A DNA stretch of 64,000 nt from Paraburkholderia fungorum (GCF_902833645.1 NZ_CADFGE010000002.1:925988-989987); one strand, 5' to 3'. Counted from the stretch's first letter, positions 8,094-17,019 are shown. Made by a program: numbers and translations. Notes: generated by a model from the letters alone, not told the origin.

Positions 8094-9244
8094 GAACGGC
8101 TCGCCGTATCGCTGGCTTCGTGCGGCTGTGCTTCGCCGTGCTCCGCATTTTCAACGCTTTCAGCGCGTGTTGGAGGCGCTGCCTCGTCAGCGCCCAAGGC
8201 ATCGGCTTCCACCGTATCGTCGCCGTATTGCGTCGCGAATGCGCCTGCTTCGAGCCCTTGCTCGCGAAGCCAGCGGACCATCGGTTCGACTGAACCATGC
8301 GTGACGATCACGCGCCGCGCGCCGGTTTCGTGAATCGCGGTTTGCAGCGCGGGCCAGTCCGCGTGATCCGAGAGGATGAAGCCACGGTCGACGCCGCGTC
8401 GGCGGCGCGCGCCGCGCAAACGCATCCAGCCCGACGCGAACGCGTCGCTATAGTCGCCGAAACGCCGCAGCCACGCGCTGCCCTGCGCTGAGGGCGGCGC
8501 GACGATCAGCGCCTGCCTGAAGGCCGCCTTGTCTTTCTGCGCGACTTCACTGACGAGCCTCGTCGGCGGCAGACGAACGCCCGCGTCGCGGTATGCACGA
8601 TTCAGCGGTTCGACCGCGCCGTGACAGAAGATCGGACCGATGCCCGCGTCGACGCTCGCCAGCACGCGCTGCGCCTTGCCGAACGAGTAGCAGAACAGCA
8701 CGGACGCTCGTCCTTCGGCGGCATTGTGACGCCACCATGAAGCCACGCCGTCGAACACGCTTTGCGGCGCGTCCCACCGGTATATAGGCAGACCGAACGT
8801 GGATTCCGTAATGAAGGTGTCGCAACGTACGGGCTCGAATGCGTCGCAGGTCGGATCGGGGTCGAGCTTGTAATCGCCGGACGCCACCCATACCTGTCCG
8901 CGGTGCTCGATGCGCACTTGCGCGGAACCCAATACGTGCCCGGCCGGATGCAGCGAAACCGTCACGCCGTTTATGTCCAGCCTTTCACCGTATGCGAGAG
9001 TCTGCAGCGAAATATCGGGCAAGCGCGACAGCAGCACGCTCGCGCCCCTTTGTGCAGCCAGATAGTGACGATGTCCGAAACGGGCGTGATCCGAATGCGC
9101 ATGCGTGATGACCGCACGCGCAACCGGCTGCCACGGGTCGATATAGAAATCGCCCACCGCGCAATACAGGCCTTCTCGCCGCGCGACCACGAGGTCCGCG
9201 CGATCGGTGTTTTCTGGTAAGCCCAATGTCGGTTCCGGATCCAT
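8090..9244 (-). CDS. Ligase-associated DNA exonuclease (metallo-beta-lactamase fold)
   Basis: A 384-aa protein of the MBL/beta-CASP nuclease group. THAHSDH supplies the HxHxDH metal motif, followed by HPAGHVLGSA and SGDYKLDPD metal-binding loops, and the beta-CASP-like C-terminus. It is expected to trim DNA ends before joining by the adjacent ligase. ATG 9244 has AGGAG 6 bp upstream; longer frames add an unrelated basic segment. It is the first gene of a two-gene operon and is divergent from the BrkB gene. Confidence 0.88.
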   Translation of the reverse strand: MDPEPTLGLPENTDRADLVVARREGLYCAVGDFYIDPWQPVARAVITHAHSDHARFGHRHYLAAQRGASVLLSRLPDISLQTLAYGERLDINGVTVSLHPAGHVLGSAQVRIEHRGQVWVASGDYKLDPDPTCDAFEPVRCDTFITESTFGLPIYRWDAPQSVFDGVASWWRHNAAEGRASVLFCYSFGKAQRVLASVDAGIGPIFCHGAVEPLNRAYRDAGVRLPPTRLVSEVAQKDKAAFRQALIVAPPSAQGSAWLRRFGDYSDAFASGWMRLRGARRRRGVDRGFILSDHADWPALQTAIHETGARRVIVTHGSVEPMVRWLREQGLEAGAFATQYGDDTVEADALGADEAAPPTRAESVENAEHGEAQPHEASDTASRS

Positions 9245-9375
9245 TTCACTCCTGAAGCAAGTCGTATTCCTGGCACTAACCGCCGTCGTGGCGAATTTCT
9301 TGCTTGAATGCTTTCTCGAGCGCACCGGCAAGCGCCGTCACCGGGCGGCGCCGAACACGCGCGTGGCGAGGACGC

Positions 9376-10278
9376 ATGCATTCCATCATCGACGAACACG
9401 CGTTGTATGTCGCGAGGCATCCTGGGCGCTTCATGCTCGAAACGCTCAAGGCGTTCCGAGCCAACCAGGGTTTGCTGCTCGCGGGCGCAGTCGCCTACTA
9501 CGCGCTCCTTTCCATCGTGCCGCTGATGATTCTCATCGTTATCGCGCTATCGCGCATCGTGCCACAACATATTCTGCTGTCCGCGCTGGGGCATCTGCTG
9601 CAATGGCTGGTGCCGGGGCAATCGGAAGCGCTGGTGCGCGAACTGACCAATTTCCTTGCCCATCGCGCAGTGATCGGCTGGGTTCTGTTCATTACGATGC
9701 TGTTTTTCAGTTCGCTCGCGTTTACCGTGCTGGAAAACGCGATGTCGCTGATCTTCGTGCATCGCGTCGCGATACGGCGGCGGCACTTTTTACTCTCCGC
9801 CGTGATGCCCTATTGCTACATCCTTTTTCTCGGCGTCGGCGCGCTGATCGTCACTCTCGTATCGAGCGGGCTCGACGCCGTGGGCGCGGAGGGCATCGAT
9901 GTATTCGGCACGCGCGTGTCGCTGCACGGACTCTCGCGCGTATTGCTGTACCTGCTGGGTCTTGCCGGTGAGATTTTCGTGCTGACGTCGATCTATATGG
10001 TCATGCCCGTGGGACGGCCGACGCTCAAGCACGCACTGTTCGGCGGCATTGTCGCGGCTGCGTTATGGGAAATCACGCGGCACGTGCTGGTCTGGTATTT
10101 CGCGACGCTCTCGCAAGTCAGCGTGGTGTATGGGTCGCTCACCATGGCGATCGTCATTCTATTCAGCCTCGAATGGCTCGCCACCTTGCTGCTGTTTGGC
10201 GCGCAGATCATCGCGCAATACGAGCGCTTCGGCCTGGAGCCGACCGGCGCGCCGAAACAGCCTATCAAAACAGGCTGA
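9376..10278 (+). CDS. YihY/BrkB family inner-membrane protein
   Basis: A 300-aa protein with about six membrane helices. It shows the family signature GAVAYYALLSIVPLMIL near the N-terminus and VYGSLTMAIVILFSLEWLA near the C-terminus. Family members were once called RNase BN by mistake; their true role is not established, with transport or envelope functions suggested. ATG 9376 is preceded by GAGGA; a TTG 72 bp further upstream lacks an SD. The gene diverges from the ligase/exonuclease pair. Confidence 0.85.
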   Translation: MHSIIDEHALYVARHPGRFMLETLKAFRANQGLLLAGAVAYYALLSIVPLMILIVIALSRIVPQHILLSALGHLLQWLVPGQSEALVRELTNFLAHRAVIGWVLFITMLFFSSLAFTVLENAMSLIFVHRVAIRRRHFLLSAVMPYCYILFLGVGALIVTLVSSGLDAVGAEGIDVFGTRVSLHGLSRVLLYLLGLAGEIFVLTSIYMVMPVGRPTLKHALFGGIVAAALWEITRHVLVWYFATLSQVSVVYGSLTMAIVILFSLEWLATLLLFGAQIIAQYERFGLEPTGAPKQPIKTG

Positions 10279-10321
10279 GCATTCGCTCCCCGCGGCTTCG
10301 CGCGAATCGAACGGTTCGTTG

Positions 10322-10357
10322 TCCTGTTGCTCCTGTTGCTCCTGTTGCTCCTGTTGC
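10322..10357. repeat. Tandem repeat, 4 x 9 bp
   Basis: Four exact head-to-tail copies of TCCTGTTGC lie just after the BrkB stop, between it and the small convergent gene at 10387-10683. The repeat is non-coding here and could vary in copy number between strains. Confidence 0.9.
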
Positions 10358-10386
10358 ATACGTCGTCCATCCGGTTCTGCGCGGAT

Positions 10387-10683
10387 TCATTTTTTGTGCG
10401 CCGGGGTGCCGCCACCTCCCGGAGGCTCGGCGTGCTCGCCTGTTCCGAGCGGCACTTCCGCTGTCTGCGCGGGATGCTCGGTCGAGCGCGGCGGATTCGT
10501 TTGCTGGTCGACGCCGGTCTGCACGACGGGCTCGATGCCGAGTGGGCTCGGCTCCACGTAATGCGTGCCGCTTGGCTTGTTGCGCTCTTTGACTTCAGGC
10601 GAAACGTCGGCCGCGCGCCCATGCTCGCGCGGGGTTTCGGAGTGGGCATCAGGGTGCTTGCCAGATTGCGAATCGGGGTTCAT
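10387..10683 (-). CDS. Small hydrophilic hypothetical protein
   Basis: A 98-residue protein, very rich in Pro, Glu, Gly, His and Ser and low in hydrophobic residues; it is probably disordered. ATG 10683 has a strong AAAGGAG 8 bp upstream, which decides the start against longer in-frame forms. There is no known domain. It is divergent from the small gene at 10851; both resemble stress-type small genes of Burkholderia, but no function can be assigned. Confidence 0.55.
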   Translation of the reverse strand: MNPDSQSGKHPDAHSETPREHGRAADVSPEVKERNKPSGTHYVEPSPLGIEPVVQTGVDQQTNPPRSTEHPAQTAEVPLGTGEHAEPPGGGGTPAHKK

Positions 10684-10850
10684 GTGGGGCGCTCCTTTCA
10701 TCGACGGTGTCTTACTGGAGCAACCTGTGCAGCAACATTCGGACCGTGCGCGGCAGCGCCGGAGGCGCGGAGTGCACACGTGGTTTGGGCACACGCATTG
10801 CGGCATTAAAGGCGCAAGCGCCGGCGTCACTTTGTAAAAAGGAGAAACTC

Positions 10851-11087
10851 ATGACGGTCACGACCATTCGCATATCGGATACCGAGGTGCAGGTCGAAAG
10901 AACGCTCTATACGTTCGCGCAGAAAAGCGAAGCGGATGCATTCGCCCAATGCGTAGTGAACGATTCGATCGACACCTGCTACCGCAACCATCCACCGCTT
11001 TCGGCGCGCCCTACGGTGCCGGACGAACATCCGGACGATCCGGGCCGCGGCAGTATGATCTCGCCTTCGCTCGGCGGCATGCCTTGA
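10851..11087 (+). CDS. Hypothetical protein (78 aa)
   Basis: The protein starts MTVTTIRISDTEVQVERT and continues with a helix rich in Ala/Gln, a Cys pair (QCVV, DTCY) and a Pro/Gly-rich tail. AAGGAG lies 7 bp before the ATG, which makes real translation likely. No family was recognised. It ends 11 bp before the stop of the convergent EEP-family gene. Confidence 0.55.
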   Translation: MTVTTIRISDTEVQVERTLYTFAQKSEADAFAQCVVNDSIDTCYRNHPPLSARPTVPDEHPDDPGRGSMISPSLGGMP

Positions 11088-11098
11088 AACCCGGAGGT

Positions 11099-11971
11099 TC
11101 AGCGCAACTCGAGCCACAGCGGCTGATGATCGGACGAACGGCTGTGCGAATCCACGCCGCAAGCCGCGATGCGAGGCTTCAAATCTTCGGTGACGAAAAC
11201 AAAGTCGCATGCGAACGGTCCGTCGGACCATTGTTCACGATCGTATAGGCCGACCGTCGAGGCGCGCGGCGCGTTTGGATGCGCGCAGGCCCAAGCGTCG
11301 GCGAATGCCGGCGCGTCCGGAATCGGTTCAAGCATTCTGCGGTACGCGGAATCTTCGAACGCGCTGTTGAAGTCCCCGCATACGATCGCGCTCATCGGGC
11401 GAGCCGTGTCGGCGAACGGACTGTCCGGCTTTTCCGCCTGCGCAGGACGGCGGGCATGGTCGCATGCCTCCCTGTGCACTTCGTGCAGCTTTGCCACTTG
11501 TGCCAGCCTTTGTGCTTCCGAGTAAAACTCGAGATGCGTGCAGATCACGCGCAACGGCCCGACGTCCGTGTCGATTACCGCTTCGAGCGCGGCGCGCAGC
11601 ATTGACGGCTTCGCCGGGTCCGCCGGCCACGGCAATGAATGACGCAGCACCTGTCTGACAGGAAGATGGGTCACGATTGCATTGCCGAATTGGCGCCGCT
11701 GCCGCCCATTCCCGACCGGTGGAAGATCGGAGCCGATTACGTCGAACACCTGTGCGTGGGGCAGCAACGCGGCCAGCTCGGCGAATTGATCGGCGGAGGG
11801 GCCGCCCGCCAGTCCGCCCGCGGCGGGGCCCTCGTGAAAACCGCGCGTGACTTCCTGAAGGCAAAGAATGTCGAAATCGCACAGCGCTCCTGCTTCGCGC
11901 ACGATGCGGGCGAAGTCGACGCGGCCATCCACACCGCGTCCCCATTGGATGTTCCAGTCAACGAGACGCAT
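11099..11971 (-). CDS. Endonuclease/exonuclease/phosphatase (EEP) family protein
   Basis: A 290-aa protein with the EEP order of motifs: DWNIQWG (Asn metal region), CLQEVTRGF (catalytic Glu), ICTHLEFYS, VCGDFNSAF (Asp/Asn), and SDHQPLWLEL (Asp-His) at the C-terminus. It is a Mg-dependent phosphodiesterase of unknown substrate; DNA, sphingomyelin-like lipids and inositol phosphates are all seen in the superfamily. ATG 11971 is preceded by GGAGGGGAG. There is no signal peptide, so cytosolic. It is divergent from lysE. Confidence 0.85.
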   Translation of the reverse strand: MRLVDWNIQWGRGVDGRVDFARIVREAGALCDFDILCLQEVTRGFHEGPAAGGLAGGPSADQFAELAALLPHAQVFDVIGSDLPPVGNGRQRRQFGNAIVTHLPVRQVLRHSLPWPADPAKPSMLRAALEAVIDTDVGPLRVICTHLEFYSEAQRLAQVAKLHEVHREACDHARRPAQAEKPDSPFADTARPMSAIVCGDFNSAFEDSAYRRMLEPIPDAPAFADAWACAHPNAPRASTVGLYDREQWSDGPFACDFVFVTEDLKPRIAACGVDSHSRSSDHQPLWLELR

Positions 11972-12040
11972 GACGTTCTCCCCTCCAGGCCACGCGTTCA
12001 GTTTAGTGCCGTTACCCGGGCCGCTTCCAGCATCGCTCTC

Positions 12041-12085
12041 CTGTACCGGACACCATCCCACAAACCGTACAGGTACTGTACCGGA
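12041..12085. promoter_or_regulatory. Candidate operator upstream of LysE-type exporter
   Basis: The decamer CTGTACCGGA occurs twice, at 12041-12050 and 12076-12085, 35 bp apart. The second copy is also the right arm of the exact inverted repeat GTACAG-GTA-CTGTAC (12067-12081). A good -10 box (TAGAAT, 12095-12100) follows. A mixed direct/inverted layout is known for MocR and LysR regulators; the MocR gene at 12806-14221 is a nearby candidate. Confidence 0.45.
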
Positions 12086-12137
12086 ATGCTTCGCTAGAAT
12101 GCTCCATACGTTTTACTGATCGCCCCCGGAGCCACCC

Positions 12138-12764
12138 ATGATGTCCTACCTCAGTCTCAGCGCGCTGCCCGCCGGCATCCTGTTCGCGCTCGTCACCACG
12201 ATCACGCCCGGTCCGAACAATACGATGCTGCTCGCCTCGGGCGTCAACTTCGGCTTTCGCCGCACGCTGCCGCATCTCTCCGGCATCAGTGCTGGGGTTG
12301 TTCTGTTGATGCTGTCGGTAGGCATTGGTCTGGGCGAAGCCTTCGTGCACTTCCCGGTGTTGTACACGGTGCTCGAAGTCGCAAGCGTCGCGTATCTGCT
12401 GTATCTCGCGTGGAAAATCGGCACGTCGGGTGAACTGAAGGTCAAGAAAGGCGATCACCGGCCCATGAAGTTTTATGAAGCTATCGCGTTCCAGTGGGTC
12501 AATCCGAAAGCGTGGATGATGGTGCTGACGGCCGCCACCACGATCCATCTGAGCCAGAGCACCAGCATGAACGCGATCGCGATGGCGGCGATCTTTTACG
12601 TGATCGGTTTTCCGTGCATCTGCCTGTGGGCCGGGTTCGGCACCGCGATGCGGCGCGTGCTGTCAGACCCGAAGCGCTTGCGCATTTTCAACGTGGCGAT
12701 GGCGCTGCTGCTGGTGCTCTCGCTGTATCCGATCGCGCTGAAGCTGCTCGGCCTGTCCGCCTGA
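12138..12764 (+). CDS. LysE family amino-acid exporter
   Basis: A 208-aa protein with six predicted membrane helices. It carries the hallmark TITPGPNNTML near the N-terminus and QWVNPKAWMM in the middle, as in RhtB/LysE proteins that export amino acids or their analogues by proton exchange. GGAG lies 7 bp upstream of the start. It is convergent with the MocR gene. A short possible operator lies upstream. The substrate cannot be told from sequence. Confidence 0.9.
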   Translation: MMSYLSLSALPAGILFALVTTITPGPNNTMLLASGVNFGFRRTLPHLSGISAGVVLLMLSVGIGLGEAFVHFPVLYTVLEVASVAYLLYLAWKIGTSGELKVKKGDHRPMKFYEAIAFQWVNPKAWMMVLTAATTIHLSQSTSMNAIAMAAIFYVIGFPCICLWAGFGTAMRRVLSDPKRLRIFNVAMALLLVLSLYPIALKLLGLSA

Positions 12765-12805
12765 GTACGTGCACCAGCACGAGCACGAGTACAAACGCAG
12801 CTGTG

Positions 12806-14221
12806 CTAGATCTCGCCGCGCCCGATTCGTTCGATGAAGCGCCACAGCGCGTCGTCGGTCGAATACGGCGCGTTGAAACGGAACCAGGCGCTCGGCGCAT
12901 CGTCGGGACGAAAGTAGGAGCCGGGCGCGAGCCAGATGCCGTGCGTGAGCGCGGCGGTCGCCACTTCGCCCGCGCGTTCCGCCTCGATCGGCAGCCGCGC
13001 CCATAGAAACAGGCCGGCTCGCGGCCGGTGAAACAGTTCGAGACCGAGCGAATCGAGCCGCTCCTCGACGGTTGCGTGCGCGAGCTTGAGCCGCTCGTTC
13101 ACGGCTTCGACGTGGCGCGCATAGCGCCCTTCGAGCAATACCTTATCGACGATCCGCTCGATCGCTTCCGACGAAGTCAAACCCACCGCCATCTTCGTGC
13201 GCGCCAGTTCGCGCAGCACCGCCCGCTCGGCGACCACATACCCGCAGCGCAGTCCCGGCGTCACCGTCTTCGAAAAACCGCCTACGTAGAGCACGCGCTG
13301 CAAGCCTTCCATCGCGGCAAACAGAGGCGCGCCGGGCGGCGCCAGCTCGCGGCTGACATCGTCTTCGATCACCCACATGCGCTGACGCTCGGCGATCTGC
13401 AACAGACGGAACGCCGCCGACATGCCGAACGTCACGCCGGTCGGATTCTGCAGCGTGGTGTTGACGAAAATCGCCTTCGGCTTGTGTTGCGCGACCAGCG
13501 CCTCTAGCACGTCGGTATCGACGCCCGCCGGCGTGCGCGGCACGCCGTGCACGACCAGCCCCGCGAGCTTGAGAATCTGCAGCAGATTGCAATAACCCGG
13601 ATCTTCGACGATCACCGCGTCGCCCGCGCGCAGCAAGGTGCGCACGATCAGATCGAGCCCTTGCGTCGCGCCCTGCGTGAGCAGCACGTTGGAGACGTCG
13701 ACCGGCAAACCGCGCCGGTCGAGCTGCTCGGCGATCCGCTCGCGCAGCGGCGCGAAACCGTACGGATGCCCGTAGTCGCCGAGCCGTGCCGCCGGCACCC
13801 GGCTCATGGCCCGCAGCGCATGCTGCAAACCCGTTTCGTTGATCCACTCGTTCGGCAGCCAGCCGCCGCCCGCCTTGATCGGCACCGAATGGTCGGCGAA
13901 CACGTCGGACAGCAGCCAGGTCGCGGTCAGGCTCGGCGGTTGCCAGTCGGTCGGAGCGGCCCGTGCCGACTGCGCGCGCGCCGCGACCCGATAACCGGAG
14001 CCGCGCCGCGCCACTACAAGGCCCATCGAAACAAGACGGTTGTAGGCCTCCGTGACCGTGAAGGTGCTCAGCTCGTGGCTTTGCGCCAACTGCCGCACCG
14101 ACGGCAACAGCGCGCCCGCGCGCAGCGACTGCGCTTCGATCGCGCTCGCGAAGCCCTGCACCACCTGCTCGACGAGCGTAGGCGCGGCGCGCCGGTCGCG
14201 CTCCAGTTGTAATTCGATCAT
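12806..14221 (-). CDS. MocR-type GntR regulator (third copy), probable regulator of the omega-aminotransferase
   Basis: A 471-aa protein. The GntR winged helix is at about residues 10-80 (GALLPSVRQLAQ, RRGSGYRV), followed by a fold-I aminotransferase domain with QNPTG and GGFSKTVTPG (PLP lysine). It is not close to the two 483-aa copies. It is divergent from the omega-aminotransferase gene, the standard arrangement for a MocR that activates an aminotransferase (as TauR and GabR do). The shared 157-bp region holds four ACAGTT-type boxes. ATG 14221 lacks a clear SD. Confidence 0.88.
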   Translation of the reverse strand: MIELQLERDRRAAPTLVEQVVQGFASAIEAQSLRAGALLPSVRQLAQSHELSTFTVTEAYNRLVSMGLVVARRGSGYRVAARAQSARAAPTDWQPPSLTATWLLSDVFADHSVPIKAGGGWLPNEWINETGLQHALRAMSRVPAARLGDYGHPYGFAPLRERIAEQLDRRGLPVDVSNVLLTQGATQGLDLIVRTLLRAGDAVIVEDPGYCNLLQILKLAGLVVHGVPRTPAGVDTDVLEALVAQHKPKAIFVNTTLQNPTGVTFGMSAAFRLLQIAERQRMWVIEDDVSRELAPPGAPLFAAMEGLQRVLYVGGFSKTVTPGLRCGYVVAERAVLRELARTKMAVGLTSSEAIERIVDKVLLEGRYARHVEAVNERLKLAHATVEERLDSLGLELFHRPRAGLFLWARLPIEAERAGEVATAALTHGIWLAPGSYFRPDDAPSAWFRFNAPYSTDDALWRFIERIGRGEI

Positions 14222-14242
14222 GGTCAGAAGTGAGGAGTCGGC

Positions 14243-14326
14243 ACAGTTATCGCGTTTCCACCAACACAGTTAGCGCCACACCGCGTCAACTGTTTATGCC
14301 GCCATTAAACCGCGAACGCTACAGTT
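14243..14326. promoter_or_regulatory. ACAGTT repeat cluster between MocR and aminotransferase genes
   Basis: ACAGTTATCGCG at 14243 and ACAGTTAGCGCC at 14266 are direct repeats 23 bp apart. An inverted AACTGT is at 14288 and a further ACAGTT at 14321. Such phased direct repeats are the usual target of MocR regulators. They sit across both divergent promoters. Confidence 0.5.
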
Positions 14327-14378
14327 TTGGCTATGCCCCAACGGAAGTCCCTTGGGGGACCACTTCGAGGAGAAAACC

Positions 14379-15707
14379 ATGACTTCGCGCCCCGTCATCG
14401 ACGATCTGTCGTCTTTCTGGATGCCGTTTACCGCCAACCGCCAGTTCAAGGCCGCGCCGCGCCTGCTGGAATCGGCCAAGGGCATGTATTACCGCACCAC
14501 TGACGGGCGTGAAGTGCTCGACGGCTGCGCCGGTCTCTGGTGCGTGAACGCCGGCCACGGGCGCGACGAAATCGTGGCGGCGATTACCGAACAACTGTCG
14601 ACGCTCGATTTCGCGCCGACCTTTCAGATGGGCCACCCGTTGGCGTTCGAAGCGGCCACCAAAGTCGCCGAACTGATGCCGGATGGCCTCGACCGGATCT
14701 TCTTCACGAACTCCGGCTCCGAATCGGTCGACACCGCCCTGAAAATCGCCCTCGCGTACCACCGTTCGCGCGGCGAAGGTCAGCGCACCCGTCTGATCGG
14801 GCGCGAGCGCGGCTATCACGGCGTGGGCTTCGGCGGCATTTCGGTCGGCGGTATCGCGCCGAACCGCAAGACCTTCTCCGGCGTGTTGCTGCCGGCGGTC
14901 GATCACCTGCCGCACACGCACAACCTTGAACACAACGCGTTTTCGAAAGGCCAGCCCGCCTGGGGCGCCCATCTCGCCGACGAACTCGAGCGCATTGTCA
15001 CGCTGCACGATGCCTCGACGATTGCCGCCGTGATCGTCGAACCGGTGGCCGGCTCGACGGGTGTGCTGATTCCGCCGCAAGGCTATCTGCAGAAGCTGCG
15101 CGAAATTTGCACGAAGCACGGCATCCTGCTGATTTTCGACGAAGTGATTACCGCTTTTGGCCGCGTCGGCAAGGCAACGGCGAGCGAGTACTTCGGCGTG
15201 ACGCCGGACCTGATCACGATGGCCAAGGCGATCAACAACGCCTCGATCCCGATGGGCGCAGTGGCCGCGAGCCGCACGATTCATGACTCGATCGTCAACA
15301 GCGGCGCACAGGGCGCCATCGAGCTATTCCACGGCTACACGTATTCGGCCCACCCGGCCGCGACCGCCGCTGCGGTTGCGACGCTCGACCTGTATCGCCG
15401 CGAAGGCCTGTTCGAGCGCGCTGCGACGATGGCGCCGAAGTTCGAAGCCGCGGCTCACTCGCTGCGGGGCGCCAAGCATGTGAAGGACGTGCGCAACCTC
15501 GGCATGATCGCGGGCGTCGAACTCGAGCCGCGCGACGGCGCGCCGGGTGCGCGAGCTTACGAAGCGTTCGTGAAGTGCTTCGAAGCGGGCGTGCTAGTGC
15601 GCTTTACCGGCGACATCCTCGCGTTCTCGCCGCCGCTCATCATCGACGAAGAGCAGATCGCGCACATCTTCAAGACCGTGGGCGACGTGCTGGCGACCGT
15701 GCAGTAA
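14379..15707 (+). CDS. Omega-amino acid (beta-alanine type):pyruvate aminotransferase
   Basis: A 442-aa class III aminotransferase. It begins LSSFWMPFTANRQFK and carries CAGLWCVNAGHGR, NSGSESVDTALK, LIFDEVITAFGR and the PLP lysine K283 (MAKAINN). This pattern fits beta-alanine/omega-amino acid:pyruvate transaminases, which move the terminal amino group of beta-alanine, GABA-like acids or amines to pyruvate. ATG 14379 follows GAGGAG. The usual partner, methylmalonate-semialdehyde dehydrogenase, is not adjacent. The substrate is inferred from family likeness. Confidence 0.88.
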   Translation: MTSRPVIDDLSSFWMPFTANRQFKAAPRLLESAKGMYYRTTDGREVLDGCAGLWCVNAGHGRDEIVAAITEQLSTLDFAPTFQMGHPLAFEAATKVAELMPDGLDRIFFTNSGSESVDTALKIALAYHRSRGEGQRTRLIGRERGYHGVGFGGISVGGIAPNRKTFSGVLLPAVDHLPHTHNLEHNAFSKGQPAWGAHLADELERIVTLHDASTIAAVIVEPVAGSTGVLIPPQGYLQKLREICTKHGILLIFDEVITAFGRVGKATASEYFGVTPDLITMAKAINNASIPMGAVAASRTIHDSIVNSGAQGAIELFHGYTYSAHPAATAAAVATLDLYRREGLFERAATMAPKFEAAAHSLRGAKHVKDVRNLGMIAGVELEPRDGAPGARAYEAFVKCFEAGVLVRFTGDILAFSPPLIIDEEQIAHIFKTVGDVLATVQ

Positions 15708-15726
15708 GCAGGGCTCGTGGAAAGGG

Positions 15727-15753
15727 GCGGCGCGCGTGGGGTGCGCGCGCCGC
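15727..15753 (+). terminator. GC-rich hairpin after the aminotransferase gene
   Basis: GCGGCGCGC (15727) pairs exactly with GCGCGCCGC (15745) around a 9-base loop, 20 bp after the stop. It has no T-run, so it may be a weak or Rho-assisted terminator. Confidence 0.4.
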
Positions 15754-15866
15754 TTCGCTGCCCGCCTTGCGTGGGCCGACATCGATCCTCTCTCAGGTGC
15801 GAGGCATCGACACAGTGCGGCCGGTTTCCATCATGCGCCGCACGTCTGTTCAGGTACTCCCTTACT

Positions 15867-16391
15867 TCAATGATGCGCGCGGGTAGCCCTGGTGTGCGCA
15901 GCTTTCTTCGCTGCGGCCGAGCGGCCCGCGGCGCCCTTCGTCGCGGCGGCTTTCTTCGCTGCTGCGGAACGGCTCGCCGCTGGACGTTTTGCTGCGGCCG
16001 ACTTCGTTTGCTTCGACAAAGCCGTGCGCGATACACCGGCGGTGCTTTCACGCTTCAATGCGTTGGTTGCGGCACGTGAGCGTTTCGCTGCCGATTCGCC
16101 GTTCGCGCTCTTTTTCGCCGTGCTTTTGTGCTGACCCGCCGCGTTATCTTTCGCTGCTTTCTTGCGGGTTGCCTCGCTGGCCGTGCCCTTCTTCGGCGAC
16201 TTCACCGCAACGCCTGCACGGCGCGCTTCTGACAGACCGATTGCTATGGCCTGCTTGGCCGATCTCACACCGTGCTTGCCGGCGCGCACCCTGTCGACCT
16301 GCTCCTTGATGAATTCGCCGGCCTGGGTACTTGATGCCTTGCCGGCACGCTTATCGGCTTGGGCACGCTTGATGGTTTTCTGTTCGGGCAT
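15867..16391 (-). CDS. Lys/Ala-rich histone-H1-like protein (DUF6496-like N-terminus)
   Basis: A 174-aa protein. The first 70 residues (RAGKHGVRSAKQAIAIGLSEARRAG) resemble the small DUF6496 family. The rest is a low-complexity Lys/Ala/Ser tail with repeated AAAKKAA and KSA units, similar to bacterial histone-H1-like proteins that bind DNA non-specifically. GGAGA precedes the ATG. DNA binding is inferred from composition; the family has no established function. Confidence 0.65.
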   Translation of the reverse strand: MPEQKTIKRAQADKRAGKASSTQAGEFIKEQVDRVRAGKHGVRSAKQAIAIGLSEARRAGVAVKSPKKGTASEATRKKAAKDNAAGQHKSTAKKSANGESAAKRSRAATNALKRESTAGVSRTALSKQTKSAAAKRPAASRSAAAKKAAATKGAAGRSAAAKKAAHTRATRAHH

Positions 16392-16686
16392 GACAGTTCT
16401 CCGGTTAGCTGTTGACTCTGTGGACTGAGCAACGCGTGTGCCGGGGTTGTGTGCCGCAAGGGCCGATGTGGTTCGAGGAGGTATTTACTGAAGATTTGGC
16501 ACTTTTTTATGTGATGCGGCGGGCATCGGTATGGGCGTCGACGGCCGCATGGTTAGGCATGGGGGAGGCTCGTTGCGGTGCAGCGAAAGTTGGGGAAGTT
16601 GCCTTGTGACGCTCGCGCATAGCGTCTGGACGGCGTATCGTGATGGCAAGGGTTGGCGCCGTGGTCCGGCCCGACGGGAGACGTCC

Positions 16687-16938
16687 ATGAAGATACCTAC
16701 CGTTCGCGCAGGCGCGCATATCGAGGGTGTGCATTGGGTTGCCGAATATGCTGAAGACGTTCACGAGATTCGCGTGTTTCGTGAAGGGCAGGAAGTGGAT
16801 GTGCACGATGCGCCGCCGGCGTTGTTTGGCGACGAGGAGAATGCCGGGTCAAAGAGCACGGCCGATCATCGGGGGGTGGAAGCCGCTGTGCTGGCTTATT
16901 TGAGGCGGTTTGTGATTGAGCATGATGCGGAGGAATGA
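16687..16938 (+). CDS. Hypothetical protein (83 aa)
   Basis: A small acidic protein beginning MKIPTVRAGAHIEGVHWV. It is rich in Val, His and Glu, with a predicted beta-rich first half and a C-terminal helix (VEAAVLAYLRRFVIEH). GGGAGA lies before the ATG. No domain was recognised. It sits at the edge of the interspersed repeat element. The 295 bp between it and the divergent H1-like gene hold nothing else that I could identify. Confidence 0.5.
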   Translation: MKIPTVRAGAHIEGVHWVAEYAEDVHEIRVFREGQEVDVHDAPPALFGDEENAGSKSTADHRGVEAAVLAYLRRFVIEHDAEE

Positions 16939-17019
16939 GGATTTGAGTTTTTGCCTGTTCGGCGGTTTTGTTTGTTGATCTGGATTTTGGGCGGTGCCTT
17001 GCTGGGTTCGTGGTTTGTT

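Noticed and set aside
10159..10359. Leftward frame beginning with a Gln/Glu repeat (MQQEQQEQQ).
   Set aside because: It arises from the 9-bp tandem repeat and runs antisense to the BrkB gene, with no SD.
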